From positions 86,388-150,387 of IMG/VR virus record IMGVR_UViG_3300021599_001395: 64,000 nucleotides of DNA, one strand, 5' to 3'. Of the stretch, positions 25,482 through 37,945 are shown in pieces (positions within the stretch are counted from its first letter, which is position 1; the number at the start of each line of letters is the position of its first letter). Under the pieces are notes generated by a model, which made no database searches, was not told the DNA's origin, and saw only the letters and a list, made by a program, of their open reading frames with translations. The DNA is from a virus. The translations under genes were made by a program, and so were the position numbers.

Positions 25482-28400
25482 TTAGAAAGGTCCGTAAAAT
25501 TCAATAAATTTATCAAAGGCGGTCTTACCTTTTCTTAATCCAAAATAATAATGAAATGGTATACCAATTTCCATAGTATGTCTTTTGACACCATTCACAG
25601 TATGTTCTTTATAATTGTCATTATATTTCTTTTCACCACTACCAGCATCAATACAATCTCTTATTGGTGGTAAAACATAGGGATCAAAATAATCATCATC
25701 CAACGGATTTGCGTTTGGATCAGGATTCATATTACCCTTCATTAATTGTATTTTTTGGTTATATATTTTACCACTATAATAACTTTGTCCTTCATCACTA
25801 CCTATATTACCAGTTGTTGATTCTCCGAAACCATGTCCTATAGTATCCCACATATAATATGGAACTCTTTGGGATACGTCACCAAGCCTTGTTGGTTCAT
25901 TTAAACATTTTCTAATTAGTTCACCTGCTCTTTCAAATGTAACCGTATCGGGATCATCTTCACTAAATACAAAATCAAGACCGACTGGACCTTTACCATC
26001 AAATACCGTACTGTATTGTGCTGTGTATGGTGAAAATGATTCTTCATATTCAAATGGAAAAATTCCCGATTGTGTATTAAAATTCATTAATTGGGCGATA
26101 TCACCATCTATTAGTCCGTTTGCTCTTGCATCAAATAAATCTTGTACATCTAATTTTCCCCTTTCTTTTATTTCTTTAGATTGAACAATATATTCCATTA
26201 AATCATCTAATCCTTTATATGATGTTGCACCTATACTTCTAGATATCGAACAATTAACATCTAACTCAGGATCGGTACATATTTCATTAATCCAAGTGTT
26301 TCTTGGTCCTAAATCAATAATTGTTGTTGGGAAATTTATTTCTCTTTTGTAATTTAACCCATTAAACAAATCACCAATTAAATTCATAAAAGGTAATGGA
26401 GTACTAAAATTTGCACCATAATCAATTGCCCTAACTTGACCATAAAATCCTTTTGTTTTGTTCGCATAATCACTCGTTAAAGAAGTATTTACACCTAATT
26501 GAGTTCCAGTTGCGGGATCGTAATCATATTGTGTTTCTGATGCCGAATAACTCGGACTATATGGTGTAGATCTATAATAGAAATGGAGGCCCGTTGCGTC
26601 TTGAACTTTATACACACATTCTTTACAAAATCTATTACTTCCTCTTTTCATAAATTGAAAGAAATATAGTGACCCTAATAACCACGAATCATTAAATGTA
26701 TATGATACCACCCCTCCACACATTAGCTTATGGAATAATTTTCTTCTTCTAAAAGATTTTAACATTGTAAATGTGTTTCCTGCTAATGGTACTATACTAT
26801 AAACACCATCTCTAAATTCAGAATATCCTGATAATGTACCTCTTTGTGTTAATCCTTGATCACAATAATATGGTCCCTTTTTCTTTACTTCGCCAGCATA
26901 TGCACCATTCACAATACATCTTGTTGTGGCATTTCTAAATCCTCCATTCGGATCTGTTGGCCATTTGGCATAAATACTTGCAACAGCACCAACATTACAT
27001 GGTACACCACTAAAGCATGGATCGGGATGTGATTGTAAAATATTTGTTGAATAATTTCCATCCAATTGATCCCATAAACTAGTTCCGGCACCAATAGAAC
27101 CATTACTAATACAACCAACATTATATGTACTTGAATTTGTTGGGTAACAATCACCTGGTCTACAACCCATTAAAACATTTCTCGCGGCGGCATATTCTTG
27201 TAGTGGTGTTCCGCCATTATATAACGGGAAAACAAATGCCTGTAAATTCATACTACCACCACCACCATCTTCTGTCCATTTTGTGTCAATTATAAAATCG
27301 TACTTATTACAACCTTCTTCCTCAATTCCTGATGGTAGATTTGGGTCCGGTGCTGATACGTCAGAACAATCTTCCACATATATAAGTTTAGATATAGGAA
27401 AAACACAACCATGATCTTCATGTACAGAATTTTGAATAGGTGTATCATATCTTGTGTTAGTTTCATCGGCAAGAAAACTAGCCAAAACACTATATACCCC
27501 TCCACCTACTTTCCATCTACCATATTGTCCAGAATATATTATGGGGTAATTGGTTCCACATCCAATAAAAATATATTGTGGGTCTGTACCAATAAGTGGT
27601 GTAATTTCCAATAGATATTTTCTATTCATAATGGCACCATCAACAGTTGACCCTGTATAATTTGAAAATACGTCAATTCCCGTACCACCACATCTATTAC
27701 AATATGCCGATGTTGATGATGTGGTATAAGTTACACCAGTAAATTGTGGTGGAATTGTAAATGATTGTCCTCTTTTAGCACAAAAAACAAATGTGTTACC
27801 AGATGTTCCTGTTGGAACTGTTATAGTATTTCCTGACGCATTATTACAATCAACAAAATTATTTATTGTAAAAGCACTTAAACCTATATTTTTAAAAGTA
27901 TATGCATCACAAGGATATGTGAAATATAAAGAATCATCAGCGTTGCCGGAACAATAAGCACCGGGACTTTGTTGTGTAGCCGTTACTTGTGAACCAAAAC
28001 CTGGCGGTATTGTAATGGTTTGACCTTTTTTTGCACATACTTCAATTCCATTAGACGGATTTTCTTCAACAGGAAGATATATCGTTCTACTGACATCATC
28101 GCAATCTATATATGTTAAAGTACATGCACTTGAACTATAATTTCTAAATACATACTTTCTACATATGTCGGTATTTCTTCTAATCTCATATTTTTCTTCT
28201 ACAGTGAAATTTGTGGCAACAGGTGGTTTATTTTTATAATCATCGGCCGTCGGTGCCACTGGTGGAGTTTGTACAGGTGTTTCTTCATTATCTTCATTAC
28301 AATCGTAACAATCAGGATACACCAATAACTGAAGTCTAAAAATATTTGTAAATTGAAATTCCTTACCCCTTCTAAATGTTCTAGCAGCAGCATCGTTTGA

Positions 28401-30083
28401 CACCCCACTACTTGCTATTGCTTCCGCAATACCAAAAAGAGCGGCCGTCACAAATTCTTTTATAAATAAAGAAATCACGTTACCGATATATTCAATAAAA
28501 TTTAATACCGTTAAAATGAAAAATTGAAATCTATGATTTCTAACCGCATCGTTTACAGGAAAATAATTATTAACATTTTCACAATCATCTTTTTCTTGTG
28601 GCCAGTTTTCTTTAATACCAATAAAAGATTCTCTTCTATCCTTTTTAAAAAAACTAAATGCCCTTTCTAATGCACTTGTTTTATAATATTTGTTTATAAA
28701 TTCACTAACGGTGTATATTCTACCGTATCTAAATTGGTAAAAATAGTCTTGTGGAACCCCGTAGTTATCACTAGTAATTGCGTCCACACTTGTTCCGGCA
28801 ATTTCTTTTCTTGCGTCAGGAGGATAATCATCAATATTAGTACTAAATGAATATGATCTACTATCAATTGTTGTTGGTGATCCTTGAAAACTTGTATCAC
28901 CTATATGATATTCCCTAACATTTGGTACTAAGAATTTACCCGTAAATCTATTTCTAGCACCAGTATCTTCAGTCAATGAAAAACGAAATCTATAATTACC
29001 TTGTGTGGCAATACCGATATTCTTGTCATTTGTTTCATAATATTCACCAAACTCATTTGTGGCAATATATTTCATATTCATTGGTATTCTAAAAAAGAAT
29101 ACACCATTCTCATCTATTGTACTATCTATATCAAAAAATTCAAGTATTGGTCTGTCTATATTTGGTGATCCGTCAGGATTTTTCTCATAATTTCCAGTAA
29201 ATCTAATTGATTCGACATCACCTTTGAATGTTATCAATCTACATTTTTCACCCATTTGGTTGTCAACGTTACAGTTCACCCTTAACGCATCTTTACCTGA
29301 ATCGGTAAAACTACCTCCCGCAATTATTGCATACGGGTCAATTCTTACTCCTTGAGAAGATAAATCAAAATCAACTCTAGTGATTGCAATTTGACATAAC
29401 TCTTGGTTGCCCCAAAAAGGATAAACCTCAATAGATTTATCATAACTAACAATTTGTGGTAAAGAATCAATATCCGACGCACTTTTATATGTGTATTTAT
29501 TTACGAATTTTTCTTCAGATATACCATCGTAAATAAAATCATATGGTACTAATGATTGACATCCCGCATCAGACATATCTAGGTCAATATGTAATGTTTG
29601 GTTACCTAATGGTACCCCCCATATCATAAAATCACCCGCTTCATTTGTTTTTACGGTGTACCTATAATATTTTTCAAAAACCTCTAAAACTTCCTCTCTA
29701 TTTAAGATGTCAGATTGATCAGGAAATGTACCTGTTGGTACGTGTCCTGTATGTTGTTTTCTAGCCGGTAATAGGTTATATCTATAATTTGAATCGTTTC
29801 TTTGATCTATTGATCTATAAGGATACAACTCAGATAAAACAGGATCATTTTCATCAACATCTGATATTGGTACAAAAATAGAAACTCTGGCATTTGGGAG
29901 ACCAAAACCATTATTAACCGATATTCTACCAACAACAACACCATAATCACCACAAAATGATGAGTAAGCCTCTTGTTGTGAAAATTTTAAAGATAGTATT
30001 TCTAGTAAATCGTAGTCTTGTTTTAATTCTACGGTTATTTTTTGATCTACACCTATGTCTGTATAAATTCTATGTTTTTGCAT
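25482..30083 (-). CDS. Large baseplate/tail structural protein with inserted Cys modules, 1533 aa
   Basis: The N-terminus (MQKHRIYTDIGVDQKITVEL) and first 500 residues are beta-rich with a carboxypeptidase-regulatory-like segment (GVVVGRISVNNGFGLPNARV, then FMIWGVPLGNQTLHIDL). Around 518-553 lies a strongly hydrophobic stretch (FFILTVLNFIEYIGNVISLF and AALFGIAEAIASS) that could form one or two membrane segments. Residues about 640-770 hold two tandem Cys modules with IPPGFG and IPPQFTG ends. A divergent YGRWKVGGGVYSVL module follows. The C-terminal 500 residues are conserved-looking structural sequence. It is probably a central baseplate or fibre-attachment protein; the membrane-like segment could matter for DNA entry. 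Confidence 0.65.
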   Translation of the reverse strand: MQKHRIYTDIGVDQKITVELKQDYDLLEILSLKFSQQEAYSSFCGDYGVVVGRISVNNGFGLPNARVSIFVPISDVDENDPVLSELYPYRSIDQRNDSNYRYNLLPARKQHTGHVPTGTFPDQSDILNREEVLEVFEKYYRYTVKTNEAGDFMIWGVPLGNQTLHIDLDMSDAGCQSLVPYDFIYDGISEEKFVNKYTYKSASDIDSLPQIVSYDKSIEVYPFWGNQELCQIAITRVDFDLSSQGVRIDPYAIIAGGSFTDSGKDALRVNCNVDNQMGEKCRLITFKGDVESIRFTGNYEKNPDGSPNIDRPILEFFDIDSTIDENGVFFFRIPMNMKYIATNEFGEYYETNDKNIGIATQGNYRFRFSLTEDTGARNRFTGKFLVPNVREYHIGDTSFQGSPTTIDSRSYSFSTNIDDYPPDARKEIAGTSVDAITSDNYGVPQDYFYQFRYGRIYTVSEFINKYYKTSALERAFSFFKKDRRESFIGIKENWPQEKDDCENVNNYFPVNDAVRNHRFQFFILTVLNFIEYIGNVISLFIKEFVTAALFGIAEAIASSGVSNDAAARTFRRGKEFQFTNIFRLQLLVYPDCYDCNEDNEETPVQTPPVAPTADDYKNKPPVATNFTVEEKYEIRRNTDICRKYVFRNYSSSACTLTYIDCDDVSRTIYLPVEENPSNGIEVCAKKGQTITIPPGFGSQVTATQQSPGAYCSGNADDSLYFTYPCDAYTFKNIGLSAFTINNFVDCNNASGNTITVPTGTSGNTFVFCAKRGQSFTIPPQFTGVTYTTSSTSAYCNRCGGTGIDVFSNYTGSTVDGAIMNRKYLLEITPLIGTDPQYIFIGCGTNYPIIYSGQYGRWKVGGGVYSVLASFLADETNTRYDTPIQNSVHEDHGCVFPISKLIYVEDCSDVSAPDPNLPSGIEEEGCNKYDFIIDTKWTEDGGGGSMNLQAFVFPLYNGGTPLQEYAAARNVLMGCRPGDCYPTNSSTYNVGCISNGSIGAGTSLWDQLDGNYSTNILQSHPDPCFSGVPCNVGAVASIYAKWPTDPNGGFRNATTRCIVNGAYAGEVKKKGPYYCDQGLTQRGTLSGYSEFRDGVYSIVPLAGNTFTMLKSFRRRKLFHKLMCGGVVSYTFNDSWLLGSLYFFQFMKRGSNRFCKECVYKVQDATGLHFYYRSTPYSPSYSASETQYDYDPATGTQLGVNTSLTSDYANKTKGFYGQVRAIDYGANFSTPLPFMNLIGDLFNGLNYKREINFPTTIIDLGPRNTWINEICTDPELDVNCSISRSIGATSYKGLDDLMEYIVQSKEIKERGKLDVQDLFDARANGLIDGDIAQLMNFNTQSGIFPFEYEESFSPYTAQYSTVFDGKGPVGLDFVFSEDDPDTVTFERAGELIRKCLNEPTRLGDVSQRVPYYMWDTIGHGFGESTTGNIGSDEGQSYYSGKIYNQKIQLMKGNMNPDPNANPLDDDYFDPYVLPPIRDCIDAGSGEKKYNDNYKEHTVNGVKRHTMEIGIPFHYYFGLRKGKTAFDKFIEFYGPF

Positions 30084-30091
30084 AATTCTTA

Positions 30092-30100
30092 TAATAAATA
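30092..30100 (-). promoter_or_regulatory. TATTTATTA motif upstream of the 1533-aa gene
   Basis: The motif ends 8 nt before the start codon of the first gene of the 30-20.5 kb structural operon. Confidence 0.35.
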
Positions 30101-30140
30101 GAAACTAGTTGATTTTCTATTAATATAAAGAAAAATGTTT

Positions 30141-31973
30141 TTAGTATGTAGTCGAACCTAATGTTTTTACCCTAACTTTTATATCTTTATTTGGGAATCT
30201 TATTTGATATATTTGATTTGCTTTCATAAAGATGGTTTTATCGGATTGTAGAATTTCCCTTGTTACATCATCTACATACGGTTGTGAAACCTCAGCAGTG
30301 GAATATTCTCCCCCTAATAAGTTAAATGCTCTAATATCAACAACATTTATTACACCGTTTACATTACCAAGTTCTTTAAATAGATCACCCAAAAATAAAG
30401 GGTCTCCCATTTTTCTACCATCTATACTAAATGAAGTAATTGTTTTATTTATTGTTTCTTTAATTACTTCTGTCTTGTTTACGTTCTTATCTATGATTAA
30501 GTCTATTTCTAAACCCAAATCTATTACTTGACCACTAACAATATCGATGTAATCATTTATCATTCTAAATTCAGATAAATAATTTAAAATATTATTTTTT
30601 AATGTATTGGAGACGATATCAATTAAATTACCTCTATCATCATATGATAATAATTTAATTCTAACTTTATTATCTTCTTCCATAACTTCAACTTTGGCGG
30701 GTGCCCCATATGTGGATGGCATTGTTTCAATCAAAGATTTATAGTCATTTAAAGTGACCGCCCTATTTTGTGCGGCAAAATTATATGCAATTAAATTTCT
30801 TAATTCTTCTATTGTTGGTTGATCGGAACCGCCAACAGCCGGTGTTATATTAGTTACGTTTAATGTGTTAATAACTTGATTATTAATTGTACTATTTGGA
30901 CCATTAACATTGAATTCCACTTCATCAACACTGTTTATTACATTTACACCGAGATTAGTACTTTTACCACCACCAATTCTATATTTTACAAATAATGTTG
31001 TCCCAACCTTGGGTAATGCACCTAATGAAAGATTATTTAGATAAACACCTAAATTTACTTTCATATTATTAGTCATAAAATTATCTAAATTATCTAATGG
31101 ATCAACATTTCCAGACCCAAACGTTAACGAAAAATAACCCTCTGGTGTATATTCCGTAACAAACTTGTTAGTTACATTTATATAATTTCCTGCTTTAAAA
31201 TTATCTCTATCAGATACAGATGTTGGATCGGGAACAAAAACTTTATCTTCAATTAGTGATTTAACCTCATACCATTTATTTGTTGACGTATTAAATTCAC
31301 CAGAATTTGGATTGGATGAGAAACTAGTTCCTTCTTTGTGTATTACTGCAGTAACACCCAAAACATTTTGTTCGGGTAAATAAAGTTTTAAAAATGGTTT
31401 TTGATCTAACTCATTTATGACTCTTCTAAAAATTCTTGAAACACCATTAACAACTGGTTCTCTTTTAACGATTGTATATGATACTAACTGATTATTTGCA
31501 TCAAAGTTTGGTATTTTCAATCTATTTGGTTCACCTCTATTATTAAACGGATTTGAAAAATCAATATCGTCAATAGTTTCAAATACCTGTCCCCCACCAG
31601 AAACTTGTGCACCCCCTTTTAAAATACCTTCATATCTTTCATCTTCTTTATCACCTCTAACTGGAACTGTTATTGAAAAATCACACAACGCAACCGAAGG
31701 TCTATTTCCAGGTATTTTTAAACCATATGTTTTAGCAATGAAAAATAGAGATTGTCTTTGTTGTGCAAAATCCAACATTGTTTCTTGCCAAACTCTATCA
31801 ATGTGAAAATGTAGGTTATCTGCAACAGCCGCATTTATATCTAATAAAACAGAATATATAGATGCGTCGTTAGTGTTCTTAATTAGATCGGGATAATAAT
31901 CTTTGGTCATTCTAACCAATTCTTCTCTTAAACCAGCGAAATCCCTTGTTGCGTATGATATTTTTTTTGCCAT
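30141..31973 (-). CDS. Baseplate wedge protein, T4 gp6 / baseplate J-like
   Basis: The 610-aa protein has the gp6/J-like start (ATRDFAGLREELVRMTKDYY), the helix DASIYSVLLDINAAVADNLH, and AQQRQSLFFIAKTYGLKIPG, all typical of baseplate wedge proteins that form the inner ring around the hub. The mid-region AAQNRAVTLNDYKSLIETMP is the other conserved J-family block. Its length is close to T4 gp6 (660 aa). It lies 1 nt after the gp25-like gene, an order usual in contractile-tail systems. Confidence 0.88.
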   Translation of the reverse strand: MAKKISYATRDFAGLREELVRMTKDYYPDLIKNTNDASIYSVLLDINAAVADNLHFHIDRVWQETMLDFAQQRQSLFFIAKTYGLKIPGNRPSVALCDFSITVPVRGDKEDERYEGILKGGAQVSGGGQVFETIDDIDFSNPFNNRGEPNRLKIPNFDANNQLVSYTIVKREPVVNGVSRIFRRVINELDQKPFLKLYLPEQNVLGVTAVIHKEGTSFSSNPNSGEFNTSTNKWYEVKSLIEDKVFVPDPTSVSDRDNFKAGNYINVTNKFVTEYTPEGYFSLTFGSGNVDPLDNLDNFMTNNMKVNLGVYLNNLSLGALPKVGTTLFVKYRIGGGKSTNLGVNVINSVDEVEFNVNGPNSTINNQVINTLNVTNITPAVGGSDQPTIEELRNLIAYNFAAQNRAVTLNDYKSLIETMPSTYGAPAKVEVMEEDNKVRIKLLSYDDRGNLIDIVSNTLKNNILNYLSEFRMINDYIDIVSGQVIDLGLEIDLIIDKNVNKTEVIKETINKTITSFSIDGRKMGDPLFLGDLFKELGNVNGVINVVDIRAFNLLGGEYSTAEVSQPYVDDVTREILQSDKTIFMKANQIYQIRFPNKDIKVRVKTLGSTTY

Positions 31974-31974
31974 C

Positions 31975-32424
31975 TTATATGTTAATAATTATAAAGTCGG
32001 AAGACGAAAATGTACCATTATTTACAGTATAGTCTATTTTTACTTTTGCGGTATATGGTTTTGTAGAATAATCGGAAACTCTAAATAGTCTATTGTCTTC
32101 ATCCTCCATTGATGCAATTGGTCTATCAGGATCATCTTCACCAGACATTATTTTTATTGAGTTTATATCCAAATTTGGTATATATTTTCTAACACTTTCT
32201 CTAATTTCATCTTCAATTAAATTATATGCAACTATATCATTTTGATCAAAAATGTATTCATATAATCTAGTACCAAAGTCGGGTAAATAATATCTACTAC
32301 CCTTCCTTGTTAATAGAAGATGTAATAAATTTGCTCTCACCTCTTTTTCGGTAGTTTCGGTCATTCTTAAAAAATCACCTTTTCTACTATCTCTAAATGG
32401 ATAATCTATACCATATGTCGCCAT
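31975..32424 (-). CDS. Baseplate wedge protein, T4 gp25-like
   Basis: The start chosen is ATG 32422-32424 (MATYGIDYPFRDSRKGDFLR), giving 149 aa. The longer in-frame extension is hydrophobic and runs across the terminator hairpin, so it is not credible. The body shows the gp25/GPW signature: VRANLLHLLLTRKGSRYYLP, DFGTRLYEYIFDQ, and the acidic C-terminal strand pattern. gp25 clips the wedge to the sheath initiation site and is among the best conserved contractile-injection components. It is followed immediately by the gp6-like gene. Confidence 0.9.
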   Translation of the reverse strand: MATYGIDYPFRDSRKGDFLRMTETTEKEVRANLLHLLLTRKGSRYYLPDFGTRLYEYIFDQNDIVAYNLIEDEIRESVRKYIPNLDINSIKIMSGEDDPDRPIASMEDEDNRLFRVSDYSTKPYTAKVKIDYTVNNGTFSSSDFIIINI

Positions 32425-32426
32425 GT

Positions 32427-32435
32427 TTATAAATA
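32427..32435 (-). promoter_or_regulatory. TATTTATAA motif upstream of the gp25-like gene
   Basis: The motif ends 2 nt before the ATG and lies just after a terminator, as expected for the head of a new transcription unit. Confidence 0.4.
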
Positions 32436-32464
32436 TAATGAATATTAAAATGGTAATAAATAAA

Positions 32465-32488
32465 AAATCGCAACATATGTTGCGATTT
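32465..32488 (-). terminator. Perfect 24-bp palindrome with T-tract, terminator after the RNR/DUF5522 operon
   Basis: The palindrome AAATCGCAACAT and its exact reverse complement is followed on the minus strand by a T-rich run. It separates the replication and nucleotide genes from the gp25-gp6 structural unit. Confidence 0.75.
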
Positions 32489-32537
32489 AAAATTTGTGAC
32501 TTGGATTTCACCCCCTGTATAACCAAATCTTAGATGC

Positions 32538-32553
32538 TCAAGGTACGCCTTGA
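32538..32553. other. Small hairpin with 6-bp stem (TCAAGG / CCTTGA)
   Basis: A perfect stem with a 4-nt loop lies in the short non-coding gap after the DUF5522-like gene. It is not followed by a T-tract on either strand, so it is not a standard terminator; an RNA-stability role is possible. Confidence 0.3.
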
Positions 32554-32560
32554 CGACAGA

Positions 32561-35037
<2,477 letters not shown>

Positions 35038-35067
35038 CTCTGTTTTTAATTTATGTTTTGTTTATTA

Positions 35068-36444
35068 TTATTTTTTAACCATCTCCTGTCTCTTCAAAAA
35101 GGCTTCTTTGGCTCTATTTTGATTGTTCTGTACCTTTTGTTCTTCATGACCCAAAAGTGTATTCTGAGACTCTGTATCGATAAGTAAGAATTGATTATCG
35201 AATTTACAGTTTTGGAACACAACACCATCTTTACCTATACGAGATTTAAGTAATGTTAATGTTGCTAAATTATGTTCCTTTTGTTCTAATGTTTTACCTA
35301 TTGAAATGATAACGTGACCTATCTGAGCCTTTTTAATTGATCCACCCATTTGATCTGTTGTTACTACTTCAGATGATATCGATCCCCTATTACCTTGAGT
35401 GGCGGTCCAAATAACAATATCGAATTCTGTAGTCATGGCTTCTAAACTTCTCATTATAGAACCTTCTCCTTTCCATTCTTCCCCATTTGCAGATCTTTCA
35501 GGTGAGATACAATCAACATAATCAATAACCAATAAATCAATATTAAAACCTTCAGATTTGAACTTTCTTATTTTAGATTTTATTTCACCTATTGTAATAT
35601 TATCACTCGGTAGTTTTAATATTTTAATTTGACCTTTGGTATTTTCATTAACCTCATTAATTTTTTCAATAACTTCTTTTTCATTATCCGGTTGATCATC
35701 AGGTGCAATACCTGTCCAAATAGTATAGTGTTTTCTTTTAATGTTATTTACATTATCTTCGAAAACTATTTGAAGAACATTGAAACCGTATATATATGCA
35801 GTGTTAGATATTTTCGTAAGTATTGTTGTTTTACCTGTACCTGTTGGTGCTAAAACAACTCCAAGTTCACCTCTACCTAAACCACCTTTCAATAAATTAT
35901 CGATACCATGAATACCGGTTGGAATTGGATGTCTATAGTCTTTTTTAAGAGCATCTTCAATGTTATCCAAAACATCTTCAACATCATCATTGGTTATACC
36001 AACTTGTAATGCCTTTTGAATGATATGTTCGATTTTTGAATATTCCTCAAAATTACCATTCTCAATAATGTTTGTTACCGTTTTTAATTCTCTTTTTAAA
36101 TTCTGTTGTTTACAAAAATTAAGTGCGGTATCTTTCACATACATTATATCATCTTCGGTACTGTTTTTAATATTTTCTAATGTGTCGATATGAATTTTAC
36201 CATTATCTTTATTTGTGTGTTCACCCATTATTTTTTGGGCCAAAGTATTGTAATTAGGTATTTTACTATAAGTTCTATGTAATTCTTTTAAATTTTCCAT
36301 GATATACTTAAAAGAATTATTATCAAAATACTTACTTTCTATAACATCAATAATTGTATCTCCATATTTTTTATCTTCTATAATTGCTTTTATTAACGAT
36401 TGTTGAAACGATGACCCTAGATGTCCAAAATTTTTTTCCTTCAT
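35068..36444 (-). CDS. Replicative DNA helicase, DnaB/T4 gp41-like
   Basis: The 458-aa protein has an N-terminal helical domain (about 1-150) and a RecA-like C-terminal core. Walker A is LAPTGTGKTT near residue 197-206; Walker B is LLVIDYVDCISP; later motifs WTATQGNRGSI and TTDQMGGSIKKAQIGHVIIS correspond to the DnaB H3/H4 blocks. The hexamer would unwind DNA at the fork together with the primase at 1.7-2.7 kb. Its length is close to T4 gp41 (475 aa). No helicase loader was recognised nearby. Confidence 0.92.
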   Translation of the reverse strand: MKEKNFGHLGSSFQQSLIKAIIEDKKYGDTIIDVIESKYFDNNSFKYIMENLKELHRTYSKIPNYNTLAQKIMGEHTNKDNGKIHIDTLENIKNSTEDDIMYVKDTALNFCKQQNLKRELKTVTNIIENGNFEEYSKIEHIIQKALQVGITNDDVEDVLDNIEDALKKDYRHPIPTGIHGIDNLLKGGLGRGELGVVLAPTGTGKTTILTKISNTAYIYGFNVLQIVFEDNVNNIKRKHYTIWTGIAPDDQPDNEKEVIEKINEVNENTKGQIKILKLPSDNITIGEIKSKIRKFKSEGFNIDLLVIDYVDCISPERSANGEEWKGEGSIMRSLEAMTTEFDIVIWTATQGNRGSISSEVVTTDQMGGSIKKAQIGHVIISIGKTLEQKEHNLATLTLLKSRIGKDGVVFQNCKFDNQFLLIDTESQNTLLGHEEQKVQNNQNRAKEAFLKRQEMVKK

Positions 36445-36456
36445 AATAGTTTTTTA

Positions 36457-36903
36457 TTAAAGTTCGTATTGTAAATAAGTTGTTTCTGGTTGAGACATTG
36501 ACAGAATTTCAGTCAAATCTGACAAAATTACTTTTAGTCTTGGTCTAATATCAACCGTGTACCTAACCTTTGGATGATAGTAGTGAGCCGGAAACATTCT
36601 TTGAATAAATACATCGTCACCGAGCTTAATTTGGATTAAAAAATATTCTTCTAGCTTCTCATTGATATCTTCCACATTATCGGAATTCAAAAAATAATTT
36701 TGATTTTCACATAGATAATCGGAACTTTTTATTTTTAAATCTTCAGAAATTTTATCTGAAATTTCTTTTACATAATAATGTAAATCCATTGATCTCATTG
36801 CCTTCGGATTATGATCTTTTACGTTAAAGTACCTTTGACAGATAATGTTTTTACCTAATGTCATTAAAAACTCAAATTTTGTGATTTCTTGATTGTTAGT
36901 CAT
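36457..36903 (-). CDS. Hypothetical protein in replication operon, 148 aa
   Basis: No family was recognised. The sequence is mixed alpha/beta with an acidic middle (NSDNVEDINEKLEEYFLIQI) and a basic strand (RMFPAHYYHPKVRYTVDIRP). It overlaps the end of the exonuclease gene by 8 nt and lies 12 nt before the helicase gene, so it is co-expressed with replication functions. A helicase-loading or accessory role analogous to T4 gp59 would fit the position but nothing in the sequence proves it. Confidence 0.55.
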   Translation of the reverse strand: MTNNQEITKFEFLMTLGKNIICQRYFNVKDHNPKAMRSMDLHYYVKEISDKISEDLKIKSSDYLCENQNYFLNSDNVEDINEKLEEYFLIQIKLGDDVFIQRMFPAHYYHPKVRYTVDIRPRLKVILSDLTEILSMSQPETTYLQYEL

Positions 36904-37915
36904 GATTTTTGATTTTGATTATTCTTTTATTTTTTTCTTTTCTGGTTAATCTTAGGAAAGGATTGAAAAATATTGTCCACGCATCGTCTCTTTTTGGTAA
37001 TACCTGAAATAGACCATCTTCCATCATCATTTTTATGGTATTTTTATATGATCTACCTTCAGGATCTAATGTTCCATCAATTAACGATTGTATGTCTTCT
37101 ATTGCTTCTTCGGTTAAAAATGGTTGATCTAAACTAACTACTTTGGTATTTAATTCGTAGAACTCTTCTTCTAAAATACCTTTTTTAGTTACCCCACCTA
37201 ATAAGTTTAATATTGTTTTATTATTCTTATCATTTTCAAAAAGAATATTAGTTTTTTCTCTAATTTCTTCTATTGTAACTGGTATGTGTTTGATCTCAGG
37301 AAATATAGATATTAATTTTTTAATTCCAAAATTTCTGATACCAAAAACATTATCGGACGAATCTCCACATAGTATTTTAGCGATCTTTACATTTTTAATG
37401 TGGATCTCCTCTTTCAAGTAAAGAATAGTGTCATTCTCTTTGTATAATTTACCGTGACCCGGATTGTAAATTATTGTACTATCGGAAACCAATTGAGTTA
37501 AATCTCCGTCTGAAGAATAAATAATCTTTTTTTCTTTGGGTGAATTTTGAGTATAATAAGCAATACAGTCATCAGTTTCACAAAAATCATACTGACCCTG
37601 TCTAACATATATCTCTTCAAGATATTGTTTTATTCTGTTTCTTTGATAATTGTATGAACTTATTTCCTCTTCTGATCTTAATCTAGACTTTCTGTTTTCT
37701 TTATACCCTTCGTATATACGTTTACGTTGAATTGCACCATCTTCACCATCCCAAAAAACGACTATCTTTTCTAAATTATATGTCTCAAAAGATTTTCTAA
37801 GTGTATTAAGAAAATGATAGATACCTCCAATGTGTTGACCCTTGTAGAAGTAATTTTTAACACCGTAGAAACCAATTGTAAGTAAATTGTCACCATCAAC
37901 AAGTAAGGTTGACAT
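36896..37915 (-). CDS. 5'-3' exonuclease / flap endonuclease, T4 RNase H-like
   Basis: The 339-aa protein begins STLLVDGDNLLTIGFYGVKN with the first catalytic Asp, followed by KIVVFWDGEDGAIQRKRIYE, QYDFCETDDCIAYYTQ, and IIYSSDGDLTQLVSD, which supply the acidic metal-binding residues of the FEN/PIN-like family. LCGDSSDNVFGIRNFGIKKL is the helix-three-turn-helix DNA-binding motif. It would remove RNA primers and flaps on the lagging strand. The C-terminal Lys-rich tail may contact SSB or DNA. It lies between the broken uvsX gene and the helicase gene. Confidence 0.88.
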   Translation of the reverse strand: MSTLLVDGDNLLTIGFYGVKNYFYKGQHIGGIYHFLNTLRKSFETYNLEKIVVFWDGEDGAIQRKRIYEGYKENRKSRLRSEEEISSYNYQRNRIKQYLEEIYVRQGQYDFCETDDCIAYYTQNSPKEKKIIYSSDGDLTQLVSDSTIIYNPGHGKLYKENDTILYLKEEIHIKNVKIAKILCGDSSDNVFGIRNFGIKKLISIFPEIKHIPVTIEEIREKTNILFENDKNNKTILNLLGGVTKKGILEEEFYELNTKVVSLDQPFLTEEAIEDIQSLIDGTLDPEGRSYKNTIKMMMEDGLFQVLPKRDDAWTIFFNPFLRLTRKEKNKRIIKIKNHD

Positions 37916-37945
37916 TAATGTTCATATTATTAGTTAAAAATATTG

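Noticed and set aside
32425-32526. N-terminal hydrophobic extension of the gp25-like protein (possible signal peptide)
   Set aside because: It would be translated across the terminator hairpin and the promoter-like motif; the ATG giving MATYGIDYPF fits the family start.
32538-32553. Hairpin as a second terminator of the RNR operon
   Set aside because: No T-tract follows it on the minus strand; the palindrome at 32465-32488 fits better.
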